NCBI RefSeq assembly: GCF_040183065.1
Contig: NC_091123.1
Location: 106,482,321-106,546,320 of the forward strand
DNA: 64,000 nucleotides
DNA from: Periplaneta americana
Taxonomy: Eukaryota; Arthropoda; Insecta; Blattodea; Blattidae
Direction: 5' to 3'
Shown here: one piece after another, positions 32,204 through 44,576 of the stretch
Numbering within the stretch: position 1 is the first letter of the stretch
Layout: each line of letters begins with the position of its first letter
Position numbers and translations under genes: made by a program
The notes under the pieces: generated by a model
Seen by the model: the letters and a program-made list of their open reading frames with translations, nothing else
What the model was told of the DNA's origin: nothing
Databases searched by the model: none

Positions 32204-34009
32204 GAAATTACCGATGTATGTTTTATTACTCTGAGAGTGAAAAAATAGAGAAGGGAAAACGATTATGGATAAAAAATAATACTCAAATCTAAACATATGC
32301 CTATGTCTTTTTTTAAGTCCAAGGGGATGTTCAAACCCGGTAACCTCCTCCCTCCTTGAGTATGCCTCTGCCCCCTAACTGATTGTAATAGGATATTTTA
32401 CACAAAATATATAATTACCAAGCCCCTACAGTCTCGGCTGCGCGAAACGAGGAAACCGGGGCAAATTGAACGCTGCGCTTGCCGCCATATTGTTGGAGAG
32501 CAGGCAAATAATAGCAGTGCGTAAGTCACGCAATTTAACGCTGTGATGATCTAAAATTGACATATTATGGCCATTTTCGACGTTTAACGTAAAATTAGGA
32601 CGAAATAAACATATTCAAAGTTTCATTGATATGTGTTAGAACATTAAAGAAAAGAAAATACCTATGCAGCAATTTATAGAAAACATACTGATACATCCAT
32701 AAATAGGCCTACACAATACACATTATAGATTGTATAATTTTACGATAATAAGCAAATTGTTAGGTTTCAGAGAATCTAAAATTATATTAACATATTAACT
32801 CTTAGATCACAAGACATAAATATATGCACCTTGATTACACAAGTTCTTGTTATAATCAAATTCCTAAGTGAAATAAATATGCGATAATCAGTATAGACTT
32901 GTTGTTAAGTTTTAGAGAATCAAAAATAAATTATATTGCCGGTACTTTTAGACCACAGGACGTAAGTAACCACGCAAAATATAATGTGCGAAGGTAGCCA
33001 AATTACATTGAATTCATTCTTCAATTAATAAAGGGAATGCTATCAATTATAAAAAGTATCGGTACCTAATACATTGCAAACAATAGGTAACGTGAAGACC
33101 TAAAAACTAAACAATCACTTTATGCAAGATAAAAAAACCACATACTTTTTATGTGTGGATTTTTTACATATTGTATTTTTATTTTAAATAAATAAAATAG
33201 ATATAATATCATTGCTTGTGGAGTGATGGTACATAATTTTTATGCACATATACAATATCAATAAGATGTCATTCCTTGCTTTTGTTAATAAAATATATCC
33301 GGCAAAATGTAAAAGAGTTATTTATAGGTGAACTCTGAATCATAAATTCACAAAGGAGGCTTAACTATTATAGCTATTTATTTATTTATTATCTGTATAT
33401 TTATTTATCCATATATGGATCTTGAATGAAAGTTTATCATCTTGCAGATAAATTCATTTACATAATAAAAACAAAAAGTTATCGTTCCACTAATGTTTTA
33501 ACATCTGATGTGTAAGTCTAAATAATTCACTCAGTGGGATTTCTCTACAATCTGATATACCTGTACTAACAATTAAGTATTCTTTATTGTCGTAAACTAC
33601 TGATTGATTTTTAATGATATTGATATTGTAACAACAGAGATAATATTATATCGCACCTTTTGCAAATAGCTTGGAAAATTAAACAGGGATGGTATTATCG
33701 CCGCGCTCTCATGGTTAACATTCGGCAGGTCTTTGAGCGGCCTCATGCGTTCGGCAGGTCTTTGAAATTTAATTGTATTATTGTTTTCAATTTCTTGTGT
33801 CGCCGCTCCAATCACTCCCCTCAATTTCAATAATGCAACCAATAAGCTGCTTTAATTATTATTAAATGACACTTACTTGTCTAATCCACGTAGACTTAAC
33901 CCGAGGTTGCAATGTCTTGTGCTGAGGACGAACATTAAGGTATGTGATTAAAAATTATTATTAAAGAGTTATTATTAAGAGTTAAGAAAGCCAACGTACT
34001 CGTATATGA

Positions 34010-34061
<52 letters not shown>

Positions 34062-35048
34062 GCCATTTAACAATATAACAAACTATCGAGAAAGTAGACG
34101 TGACAACGTGACGCTTAGGGTGAAACCTACAGAGCAACAATCGGTCGGCAAAATTATTTTTTTAAACCACACCGCACGTTATTGTATGATGCCGACATGT
34201 TAAGCATGTGTCCGCGGCGATAATATATCATCTTTCAAAATTATATTGCCATTACTTTCACACTATTCACTAAAAACACCCGAGACAAAACAAAGGACAA
34301 GTATGACAATCGTGTTTACCGCTCTATTTCTACCAGCAGCATGGCGGCGTAAACATGCGCAGACTGGTTTCAATTTTGGACAGCACACCAGCGCTCTGTG
34401 TGAGTCTAGTATACTATTATAACGTCTTTGATAATTACTTCTTATTTTTTTTTTATTTTGGGGTACTTTACTTGAAAATAGAGACTTTCTGCGTAGCATT
34501 TAGATACTTTTAGCATGACAGAGTTGGCAACATTGCTACCAAAACAATGTGTGGACAAGTGGTGTAGAACTTTGATGGGCTGAAAGGTGACTTTATAGTT
34601 TGTAAGCTGTTGCTATCGCATTGTACTTAGTAGTGTTGAATATTTATGTTGCTATTTAATTTTGGGATTTATTTAATTCGTATCTTTTGTTGCAGTATGC
34701 GTTAATGTAAAGCGTATGTAGTGTGAATGTATTTTTCGGACTTCCAGATCCACATGATAGTCGAAAGATACATTCCCTACACGTGCCAGGTCTTGCCTCC
34801 GCACCTATAACTGTTTTAAGAACTATGTTTGTGCCCGAGTACGAAATCAACAAACTCCTATTTTAGAATCTTGCCATGAAAATACGTGTTGGTTTGATAC
34901 TTATCATGGTCCCTAACCTCAATCTCTTCGATGATGATGTTCCATCTTGCATTATTTCATCTCCATCCCGAACCCATGAACGAGTTTAGTGTGTTTGCAG
35001 AATTTCTGTCATTTATAGTGGAACAGTTCTTTTGTAACTACTTCAATG
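32204..35048. other. AT-rich stretch, mostly unassigned
   Basis: It includes an (AAT)n run at 34009-34062 and a small local duplication of TTCGGCAGGTCTTTGA (33721-33765). No protein is recognisable. The short GC-richer patch around 34.3-34.4 kb has no supported frame. Confidence 0.5.
34009..34062. repeat. (AAT)n microsatellite
   Basis: About eighteen AAT/ATA triplets without interruption. Confidence 0.95.
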
Positions 35049-35414
35049 TACAATCGCTCCAAAAAAGATTGAGCGCACTCTTGATAGCGTACCTATATGA
35101 CGCAGTCCCGACGCTGCGTTCATACGAGCACGTTTTCTCCATTTCAGGTAAGTTTACATGTTAACCGGATCCTAATGCGAATATGGAGAGAAAAAGAACA
35201 AATCGGAGAGCTGCGTGATAGCTATGTGGTCATACAGTACTGGTTGGAATCGACCGGTGACATTTGGAGACTGGTGTAGGTTCAAATTCTCCTAATAACC
35301 TTTTTTTTTTAATTGAACATCTACTTTGTTACGAGAGATGTGGACGATATCATACAAAGAAAGTATAATAAATAGGTTAAAGTTTAATTTTTTGTTGTGG
35401 ATTCTAGAACTATA

Positions 35415-35671
35415 TAGTCCACACATGTGGAGTAACGGTCAGCGCGTCTGGCTGCGAAACCAGGTGGCCCGGGTTCGAATCCCGGTCGGGGCAAGTTACC
35501 TGGTTGAGGTTTTTTCCGGGGTTTTTCCTCAACCCAATACGAGCAATAACTTTCGGTGCTGGACCCTGGACTCATTTCACAGGCATTATCACCATTTCAT
35601 TCAGACGCTAAATAACCTAGATGTTGATACAGCGTCGTAAAATAACCCAATAAAATGAAAAATAAAATAAA
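35415..35671 (+). repeat. tRNA-headed SINE (CACATGTGGAGTAACGG family), full-length copy
   Basis: The head GTGGAGTAACGGTCAGCGCG has a B box GGTTCGAATCC, then the body TACCTGGTTGAGGTTTTTTC and a tail GTAAAATAACCCAATAAAAT. It is flanked by a perfect 12-bp duplication, TCTAGAACTATA (35403-35414 and 35672-35683). Relatives are at 41007-41259 (minus) and 62845-63071 (plus). Confidence 0.93.
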
Positions 35672-35869
35672 TCTAGAACTATACAAGAAAGAAACGGAAA
35701 GAAAGAAAACATGGGGAAAAAATAAATGCCAGCCCTAAGACGTGATTTCCGTCTCTACCCGAAACAAACAAAAATTAATAAGATTTCTGTCGACCTTGCT
35801 ACTGTATGACGTCTCAAATTCGATTGGGCATAGAAACAGCGAAGTCTTCGAGACAATTCTCTTAGAGAG

Positions 35870-36762
35870 GGAGTATTTTCCAAAACTTTAGTACCATCGA
35901 CCAGAGCTCATTCAGCAACAGTGTTTTCGAAGAGTCTTCTTCATTAGACCCAGACATTCTTAGTGGCATTCAGGTCAGGAGAATTCGGAGACCAAGGTAT
36001 TGCTTTGATCCTTTGCTGCTGATCAAATCACTGTTGAACCATCATTGATGTATGAACTGGATGATTATCCTGCTGGAAGTGAATTAACTTTCCTTTGGAA
36101 TAATTTAGGTCAAGAGCTGGAATCAACCAAAGACTCAGAAGGTCTTGATATATTGTGGCATTGAGAGTTCCTGGAAGTCTCAGTAGCATCCCGGCACCAT
36201 GAGATGTCATTCAACCTCAGCAATGAATATAATACTAAAGCGGTTACTTCTGTGAGTAGTGGCAACATATTTAGGATGATCCCTGGTGTTGGATTCACGG
36301 TGTACACGGAGCTGCCCCACATCTCAATCCGAAAATGTGATCTCATCGGAGAAGACTACATCCTCCCACGCGAAGTTCATTTCCGTGGCATATGCGAGGA
36401 GATCAAATATTTTAGCATCTGTCAAATAAAACTTTTTAGTGGAAACATGGTTTTTAAGTCCCGGATCCCTAAGTCGGTTGTGAACAGTCTGCACCAAACC
36501 AGGAATGAAGACTAAGTTCTCAGTCTGACAGCACATTGAAGGGATTCACCTCAACTGCTGCCAAGAGGACCTCATCTTGCTACGTATTAGAGATGCGTGG
36601 GCGGCCTCTAGAATGCCACTTTGCTATCTGAGCACTATCCCAATAAAGCTTGGCCACCACCTAGCTGTAGAAGCAGGAACGCCATGTCACCGACCAGCCT
36701 CAGTTGCTGAAAACCCTGCCCTCAAGAGCTAAAACTGCTGACCTTTCTCTGAGTTCTGCCAT
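35870..36762 (-). pseudogene. Tc1-like transposase, decayed
   Basis: Minus strand from ATG 36762: MAELRERSAVLALEGRVFSN (helix-turn-helix region), then GRPRIS..QDEVLLAAVE (GRPR hook), VHNRLRD, and VVFSDEITFS with the first catalytic Asp (about 36350). It continues with FQQDNHPVHTS (second Asp, about 36080) and IPWSPNSPDLNATKNVW (about 35960). In Tc1 proteins the last motif is SPDLNPIENVW with the third catalytic acid at the Glu. Here that position is Lys, so activity is lost even apart from the stops and frameshifts near 36.7, 36.3 and 36.03 kb. Length and layout fit a transposase of about 340 residues. Confidence 0.88.
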
Positions 36763-37492
36763 TTCATGAATGATCACAAAGTTCTGCTGCCATCTAGTGA
36801 GAAATATAACAACATAAGATTATAGGTTCACTGTTATTAAATGTTACTCAAATATTCAATTAGAACACACAAAAGAAATTGCTCATTTTTCATAATAAAC
36901 ACTAAAGAATTAAACGTTAAAATTAATTAACTTTTCACAAAATCTTATTATTCAACACATTAACCAAAAACATCATCTATGAGATGAAGTGGAAAATTTA
37001 TCTTGAACATAGGAAAAAAAAGTAATAGCCTGAAATCGAACTCGCAATCTTCAGATTTGTTTCTCTATGCCTTAATCATCTATGCTAAACTTTCACATGT
37101 AAGAGCAGAGCTGCTGTGTTTCATTACCACTAAACGTTGATGGATATACTCAATTAAAAGCAATGTGTATTTCTTAATATAAATAATTAAAATGAGCTAA
37201 TTTAAAGGTCAATCAATTAAATTCAACCATTTCGTTCTCCAGAATAATGTAATAAAGTTATGGATCAAGGAAAAGGCTTTAAATAACACATTACTTTCTG
37301 TATGGTGTGAACTGATCAAGATGATATACCGCATGCACGGATGTGACCAAGAGATACTTTGAAAATATTATGTACTTAATCTTTTTTGGAGTGACTGTAC
37401 ATGTGATTTAGCCTAATAATATTTTTAGCATTTCTGTATTAATGATATCACCGGTACTTCATAGATTCGCAGGACAGTGCAAAAATAATCAG

Positions 37493-37613
37493 GTGTTTCC
37501 ATCACACATTCTGTTCTCTGATGAAGCAAACTTTTATGTTTCCGGGGAAGTCAACCGTTAGAACACCCAATACTGGTTACCACAAAATTCTCGTTGGTTT
37601 ATTCCTTTAAACA
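37493..37613 (+). pseudogene. Short mariner-type transposase fragment
   Basis: About 40 codons read FPSHILFSDEANFYVSGEVN (first catalytic Asp motif, FSDEAxF) followed after one stop by NTQYWLPQNSRWF. This matches the central part of DDE_3/mariner-like transposases of the kind seen at 54753 and 60480. No ends are visible, so it is a relic. Confidence 0.65.
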
Positions 37614-37956
37614 ATCAATGAAGTGACAGAGTTAATATATTATGTAGGCTATACTTAGCAGAATTATGTAATAACCTACCTTAATTAGTTTTGTACTTGT
37701 GATTACAGTATAAAATTTGTTCCATTTCTGCTAAAAGTATGTTATTGAAGGTCATTGATTGGTAAATCTGTTGAACCAGACAGTTTCTACCATTTGAAGA
37801 CAGAATTAAAAAATGAGCACACAATCAATCTTGGCATTTATTTTTCAGCATTGTGTGATAATACATGTAGGGTAAGTCTAACAACAATCTTTGATAGGTA
37901 CCTAATTTTTCAGATTAACTTAACTGTACCACAGGGGACACAACTTTAATTTAAAT

Positions 37957-37987
<31 letters not shown>

Positions 37988-38348
37988 TCTCTTTCATGGG
38001 CTTCCACTTTGTCAAGAGATCCAGGACGAATTTCTAGTATTATGTTCTCATTATTATCTTATGTACAATAACAATTAAGTAAATGGTCTGTTGTCCTGTA
38101 GTAATTCCTCCTGGACCTCTTGCAGCAGTGGTATAGTTAATTTGGAGAATAACCATAATAAATAACAATAATCACTGAATAATATAAGGGCATAAAGTAC
38201 ATAAAGTAATGAAATAGGTTATTAGAGCTTTGTAAAAGCCTTTTCCAACGCATTATCTGTGAGAAATTTGACTTGAATTTTGAACTCAAAACTTAGGTGA
38301 AGACAGTAAATGCTTTAGTTACTTAGTCTCTTATACCAGTTATAACTT
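37614..38348. other. No recognised feature
   Basis: AT-rich sequence with T runs at 37957-37984. No coding block is supported. Confidence 0.5.
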
Positions 38349-38618
38349 TCTTTTTTACTTGGTTATTTAACGATACTGTATTAACTACTGAGTTAGCATC
38401 GATGGAATTGGTGATAGCAAGATGGTATTTGGCGAGATGAGGCAAGGATTTGTTATAGTTTACCTGATATTTGCATTACATTTGTGGAAAACCTCGGAAA
38501 AACCCAACCATGTAATCAGCCCAAGCGGAAATCGAACCCATGCCCGAGCACAAGTCCAGATCAGCAGGTAGATGTACTACTGCCAGAGCTATGCCACTGG
38601 CTACCAATTATAACGAAA
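38349..38618 (-). repeat. tRNA-headed SINE, diverged
   Basis: On the minus strand: B box GGTTCGATTTCC, body ACATGGTTGGGTTTTTCCGA and tail TTAAATAACCAAGTAAAAAA, related in layout to the 35415 family but diverged. TTATAAC is present on both sides (about 38340 and 38609) and may be part of a target duplication. It lies 12 bp from the hAT element at 38631. Confidence 0.75.
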
Positions 38619-38630
38619 ATGACATACCGG

Positions 38631-40163
38631 AGGGCTGGGCAGTATTTGAAATACATGTATTTGAAATACATTTGTATTTTGTAATTTGTAAGGATTTTCG
38701 AAAGTATTTTGTATTTAAATACATAAAATTGATGTATTTTGTATTTCAAATACTCGAAATACTTCTTCTTTTTCTTCTTGCCCTTCAAGTTTTGTATTTG
38801 AAGAATGAACTTTTGTCTTATTTGCCTACACATTTCAGATGTGCTATCCATACTCTTAGTTTTCTTGCCACAACTGATTTCCTTAATGCCATAAAGAAGT
38901 CTCCAATAGCATCAAGGATCCATTACTCAACACTTGGTAAATGTTCAGCATTATGGACTGGGTCTAAGAGACTCAAATCCTCAGAAATTATATCAGACAT
39001 CTTGAAATATTCATTAAAGTTTCCTTGTCCAACTCGGTGGAATTCTCTTTATGACTCAATCTCTCAAATACTGCAATTCAAACATGATATAAACAGTATA
39101 TGTGAAAAACTGGGATTGTCAACCTTCAAAGATGTTGAGTTTTAGTACCTTGAAGAATATTGTGCAGTTCTGAAACCCATTGCCGTAGCCCTTGATTTAA
39201 TGCAAAATGAGAAGATGTGCTATTACGGCCAACTTTTGTCCACATTAATTTCCCTCAAAAACAGATTACATAAAATTCTGTTATCTAGTAATCTACGCAA
39301 TTTATTCCAAGTAACTCCAGTCCTAATAAGTTCAAGATTTAAAGCGATGTTTGATCTGATCCCAGAAATTGAGCTATTTTGGCAGCTTGCTTCCATCCGT
39401 CATTTAAGATGAGATGGCTACCTGACACTGACTCACTAAATCATAAGACGAGGACACAGAATATGTGTGTGAAATCAGCTGAGCAGTTCTCTGTTACACC
39501 TTTGGTCAGTTCAGACGATGAAGACAATGAAAACAATTTTTATGTTTTCAATTCAAGTACAACAGACTTTGAAAAGCAAAAAGAAAAGAGCTTGTCTACT
39601 GTGGAGTATGAGCTCATACAATTCTTCAATGACAAAGGGACAACCCTGTGCACTCTAGAGAATTACCCAACAGTGAAACAAGCTTTTATAAATATAATAC
39701 AATCTATGCACAATGTGCACAATCCCAAACTATTATTATTATAAATATAATACAAGTTTGTGTTCCTCTGCGCCTGTAGAAAGACTGTTCAATTTTGCAG
39801 GATTTATTCATTCATCAGCAAGGAGATTCTTATCTGATGAACTTTTTGAGAAACTGTTTTTCTGAAAGGTAACAATAATTATTCAGATGTAACATAATTT
39901 CATTGCTGACTGGGAAAAGGAAGAATGTTCAATTACAGTGTTTATATAAAACTTCGAGATAAAAATACTTTTAATGTTAATATGATATTTTAGATTTTCA
40001 GTAATATTCTTACTTCTTTATATATTATATCGAGTATTTGAAATACAAATGTATTTTGGTTAAATTTTTAAAAGTATTTTGTATTTATAATTCAAATACT
40101 ATTCTTTGAAGTATTTTATATTTGTATTTGAAATACTTGGATGTCCGTATTTTGCCCAGCCCT
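38631..40163 (+). mobile_element. hAT transposon, N-terminally deleted
   Basis: The ends are AGGGCTGGGCAGTATTTGAA and, inverted, AGGGCTGGGCAAAATACGGA. Both subterminal regions are built from repeated GTATTTGAAATAC units. The left flank GACATACCGG and right flank ACACTGGT are only loosely alike, so the 8-bp duplication has decayed or I have the end off by a base. The C-terminal half of a hAT transposase lies inside. Confidence 0.82.
38800..39870 (+). pseudogene. hAT transposase C-terminal half, decayed
   Basis: The readable blocks are FLNAIKKSPIASRI...KCSALW, then FPCPTRWNSLYDSI (the conserved PTRWNS motif, 39024), LGLSTFKDVEF before a TAG at 39143, and in the same frame CAVLKPIAVALDLMQ and TPVLISSRFKAMFDL. 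After a frameshift near 39390 an acidic segment follows (VSSDDEDNENNFY). The end is SAPVERLFNFAGFIHSSARR (39772), the dimerisation block. The N-terminal BED finger and the first catalytic Asp region are missing, lost between the left terminal repeat and 38.8 kb. The motif set is diagnostic of hAT, but the subfamily is not clear. Confidence 0.85.
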
Positions 40164-40164
40164 A

Positions 40165-40995
40165 CACTGGTTCCTACTTTTTTTTTACATATTTCATAGT
40201 AGGCCTAGCTACTTCAGTTCTTGTACCATGTTATGAATGGTATCTATCATCACCTACTATTTATTGTTTACTTCTTGAACTGCATGCTATTAAAAAAATT
40301 CATACATAGACCTAATTTACTATGCACCTAGACAAGAAAAGAAGAAATTGTTACTCCTACATAATAATTCTTGTGGCAGGATGAATTAGGCCTAGCTAAC
40401 GAAAGTGTATTTTGATGAGTGAAACTAAAAAGTTTGAGTGGGAGTTACAGATACTAGCTTCTTGTTATGTTGTTATGTATTTTCATTTTCAGGTATGAAA
40501 ACAATTTCATGATGTCCATAAATATTTCTGATGTTCTTGTTCAGATTCGATTGAATCCGATTTTTTTTTCAGTGAAGTTAATCCATTTATTTAGTTTGTT
40601 TCTGAGTGAAATTTATATTAGTATTTTAATAGCACATGTTTGAGAGTAGCCTGTCTTCCTCCAAATTCTAATTTATGTTCTTGACTTCTTTAGTTATAGG
40701 TGTTATGTAATGTTATTTCGAAAGCTGAATTTTTCGTATTTGTCTTCCCATCTAGAGAACTTTATGATTTATTTTGTTGATGATGGAACTAAGTGTTTCA
40801 TATTATTTCTGTCAAGCACATAATTTTGAAGCTTTTTTGGCTATTGTAGCTATGTGCAATTTCATTGTCAGATTTATTACATTAATTTGGTATCTATTGC
40901 ATTTCGATATAAAGATTTTTATTTGTTATAAGTAGAAACCGGAATCTTAGTTCCTACTCTTTGAAGTTAAGCAAGTACGGAGGTTGTGTAGTGAG
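40165..40995. other. No recognised feature
   Basis: AT-rich sequence between the hAT element and the next SINE, with no supported frame. Confidence 0.5.
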
Positions 40996-41006
40996 CCAAA
41001 TAACTT

Positions 41007-41259
41007 TTTTTAGTAGGTTATTTTACGATGCTTTATCAACGTCTTAGGTTATTTAGCATCTGAATGAGATGAAGGTGATAATGCCCGTGAAATAAGTCCG
41101 GAGTCCAGCACCAATAGTTACCCAACATTTGCTCATATTGGGTTGAGAAAAAACCCTGGTAAAAATCTCAACCAGGTAACTTTCCCTGATCGGGAATCGA
41201 ACCTGGGCCACCAGGTTTCACGACCAGACACGCTAACCATTACTCCACAGATATGGACT
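41007..41259 (-). repeat. tRNA-headed SINE (same family as 35415-35671)
   Basis: Minus-strand copy with the head near CTGTGGAGTAATGGTTAGCG, B box GGTTCGATTCC, AACCAGG/TTGAGATTTTTACC body and AAATAACCTACTAAAAAAAG tail. The flanks CCAAATAACTT (40996-41006) and CCAAATGACTT (41260-41270) are a 10/11 target duplication. Confidence 0.9.
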
Positions 41260-41270
41260 CCAAATGACTT

Positions 41271-42713
41271 GACAAAGAGTAGTAGTGGCTCATGGTGTTG
41301 TACGATAAAAACAGATAATTCCTGCATCAAGGACAATAAAAACACACATAAAAGAATGATTTCAAGAGTAGGGCTGTGTTGTGTATTACAAAAGAATATA
41401 CATAGTTTTTGCTGTGAACTTTTTAAATTAAAATGTTACTTTTTCACAGGCAAGTACTCTTAATGAAATGTTTGAGTCCATGTTACAATAATCTTTGCTG
41501 TAAAATTTAACTTAAAATACTCATAGTACTGTAACACAGATACTGCCTTTGTTTACAAGTGCACTTTCCAACAAAATTTTTGAAGTTCTTATCCTCAACT
41601 ATGTTGAGAGGAATGTTGGCATGCACCATCATTTCACACAGGTATATGCTGAATTCGTCCACTGGCACTGAATTACTAGTTGAAGGTAGATCGTTAGACT
41701 TCTTTCTATCAATTTCAAAGATTTTTATGTTTCTTTTATTATAGTGTTGCGTTAAATATCATCTTTTAGAATAGTTTGTCAGTTTCACATAAATTACATA
41801 CAATTAATTATGTCGTCACTTAGACAAATACTGCCTTCCGAATTTCTCTACCCACTTCTGTATTTTCGTACTTGTTTTAGACACCTTTATTTCAACTAGT
41901 AGTTCACAATATCATAAACATTGCTACACTTAAGTATACTGTACTTGTTTAGGAGTAAGGCACCTGTTATAGAGTGACCCTGTAGTGAGCATTACTTGTT
42001 GTGATTGTGAGCAGAGTCTGTACTGAACGGTACATGCCATATTGTATATTGTTGGTGTTCGTGCAAAATGTCTTATGTCAAAATCACCACCTTTTCAGGA
42101 AAGGGAAAAAATTGAATATTTTTGTTGATTTCAGATAAATTATTTTGAAACTTAAAATATATCATAAAAACATCTTTTAAAAGGTGTTATCATTTTGTAA
42201 CTGGTAACTGCCTCATATTACTATTTTTGTGAACTTATGACAATTTCCGTTTCATTTATCCACTGATTTTCATTTATGGCATTTTGCAAACGAAAATGGT
42301 TGGTAATAAATTATTGTATTGAACATTCTGCCTATCTCTAAAATGAAATAATAACTATTATCAATGATAAAATGAAATTATTAGGTAAATATGATTAAAA
42401 GGAGGGGAAAAATGAGTCATTATTCACAGGTTTTTCTTTTTCCAAATGTTTCTGAGGCCGTGAAGATTCCTTTTCTTCTGGTGAGCTAGTACTCCTCAGA
42501 TGAAACAGTACCTAGATTGTATTTTATGCGTAATTGACCACTGATCTTTTCAGGTTGATAAATACCATGTTCAACTTGTACATCAATCTACAAAACACTG
42601 ACTGACTTGTTCTTATTGCAGAAATTTTGAAATTCATTGAAAAGTTTTGCCTTATTTTCCCCACATAGGTTCAAGATGAAGCTTAGAAGATATCGATCTA
42701 AAATAATGTGATT
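41271..42713. other. No recognised feature
   Basis: AT-rich, with only short frames of biased composition. Confidence 0.5.
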
Positions 42714-43770
42714 TCATCGTAGGCAAATACTGAAAAAAAATTCCTTCACAGACATTGATTTTGGATCGACTGAAGTTTTCATTTTTCTACTTTTTCTAGT
42801 GAAACATGCTGAAGAATCATTCATGGTGTCATCAGCCTCATCAGTTTGTTGATCTGAACCAGAAAGCAGTCTAGAAGCTGCTAATATGTTGTCCATCCAC
42901 AATCTAACACTTCGTTCTTCCAGCCTCAAAGTGTTAAAGACCGGAATGTGTTTTAGTACAAGTATGTTCTCTCTCTTTGATGTCTACAAGAGTAGTGACG
43001 TAAGCTTTTCTTGCACATCAGTCATCCAAAAATTTTGAAATGCTGCTGTTCGATCTGTTTCAGTAATTGTTGAACATGCTAATGAATTAGTTCGCACTGC
43101 AGTCCATTTACATGAATAACGTGGCGTTAGTAGATTTCTTCAACTAATCTACAGTATATTTGCCATATATATCTTTAAACCTTAGTATTTTCCCCCCTCT
43201 CGTTCTTTTCATTTTGTTTACATTTATTTCTCAGCTCTCTGGATTTGACAACTCTTTCCTGTTCCTCTTCCTCTTAGTCTGTTTCTTCCAGTATTCCTAC
43301 AGGTTGGTTCTTTTCTGTATCAGTTCCAATGGTTCCTTGTACTTCAGATGCCTGCACTTCTGTTTGCAGTTCCTTTCTTCAATTAGGTTTTCTTTTCTTC
43401 TTGTTTTTTCCATGTTTTTTATTCATTGATTCATCGCTTGAAGAATCGCCTGGAGCATTTTGCAGTTCATAATCTTCTGAAGATTCTAGTAAGTGTTGGA
43501 ATTCTGTACTTTTCTCCTCATCACTTAGACATTCGTGATATTGATATTTTTTGTCAGTTCTGTTTTTTATTCTTTGCGGTTAGTTTTCTATTTCATAATT
43601 AACTGATTCTAAATATTTGATTATTGGCCTCTCTTCATCACTTAAAATATATTTTGGGACTAAGCCCTTAGATTATTTTTTCCTGATATTGTTTGTAACT
43701 GAGTTTCTTCTATACCAGATTTTTTAACCTCTGCCTCAGCCTCCAACAAGAGCTCATCACTATCATCAGT
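42714..43770 (-). pseudogene. Decayed acidic/charged coding sequence, family unknown
   Basis: On the minus strand several adjoining frames read as one decayed protein. It runs KTDDSDELLLEAEAEVKKSG (43770), LSDEERPIIKYLESVNYEIE, CLSDEEKSTEFQHLLESSED, SSSDESMNKKHGKNKKKRKP and EEEEQERVVKSRELRNK. Further down are TDRTAAFQNFWMTDVQEKL and finally RLEERSVRLWMDNILAASR ... KTSVDPKSMSVKEFFFS, ending at TGA 42714. The alternating acidic and lysine-rich pattern is unlike AT-rich noise and suggests the N-terminal half of a nuclear or transposon protein. I do not recognise the family. It could be the start of a transposase of the same broad type as 57456-59647, but no diagnostic motif proves this. Confidence 0.4.
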
Positions 43771-44376
43771 TTTTTAACATATGGTTGCAATAGATAACGA
43801 AATAATGGCAAGATGCACGTAACTTAAGGAAAAAATTCATTCCCAATTAAAGAATACACTAAGTTATATGTATGAACCCAACCTATTGTAAAATAATAAT
43901 AACACATAACCATTTATTACCAGTCAGTTATAATTAAAATATATTCTACTCGTCAAAATGTCCGAGAAATCGTTGCTAGCACATGATGAGATGAGTTTAA
44001 CATGAGAAAATTTGCAGGAACTACTGAACAGACATTTTGTAAATGTTGAATTACTCGGCTCCTATTGGTCAGAAACTAGTGATATTTTGCAATTACATGT
44101 GAGCACCAAAATAATGCATGTCTAGAGAAAATATGATGTTTTGCACGTACACCAACGATATATTCCATGAACACTTATACTCATTCCAATATTGTGGGAC
44201 TAAAAAAATAGTCTTTAGTTATAAGCTAAAATTACTTATAAAGTTTTAATTTATGATGTGACTTAATCATTTGTATTTTTCTTTCAGATGAACTTTGTTG
44301 CTGAGGAGAGTACTACATTTAATCTACTTCAAACTTTTTGGAACAGTGTTTAAATGTTTCTAGTGCATAATTTGGG
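43771..44376. other. No supported gene; possible intron sequence
   Basis: AT-rich. A good acceptor-like site (ATTTTTCTTTCAG, 44275-44287) lies here, but the following sequence has an in-frame stop before the open frame at 44379. It could mark a 5' non-coding exon. Confidence 0.35.
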
Positions 44377-44576
44377 GTATGTTCAGGCTGCATAGAACTA
44401 TAAAATGCATTTTTGATACGTTGGATCAAAGGAAATATACAATTCATAACGTTTCAGAATTGAAAAAAGTGATCATACCTGCAATAAACATTAGTTTATT
44501 AAATAAGTTACAAGTGAAACTTTATATCATAAGATATTTTTCTAATAAAAATGGACATACTGAAAATGATACGACA

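Larger units (their letters stand above)
35051..37397 (-). mobile_element. Tc1-like transposon with nested SINE
   Basis: The left end is CAATCGCTCCAAAAAAGATT and the reverse complement of the right end is CAGTCACTCCAAAAAAGATT. TA dinucleotides flank both (35049-35050 and 37398-37399), as for Tc1/mariner elements. The minus-strand transposase remnant lies at 35870-36762, and a SINE (35415-35671) has inserted to its left. At 2347 bp (about 2.08 kb without the SINE) it is longer than usual for Tc1, so part of the non-coding interior may be another unrecognised insertion. Confidence 0.85.

Noticed and set aside
43160..43429. Plus-strand hydrophobic frame
   Set aside because: Opposite strand of the charged minus-strand pseudogene; its hydrophobicity is the complement effect.
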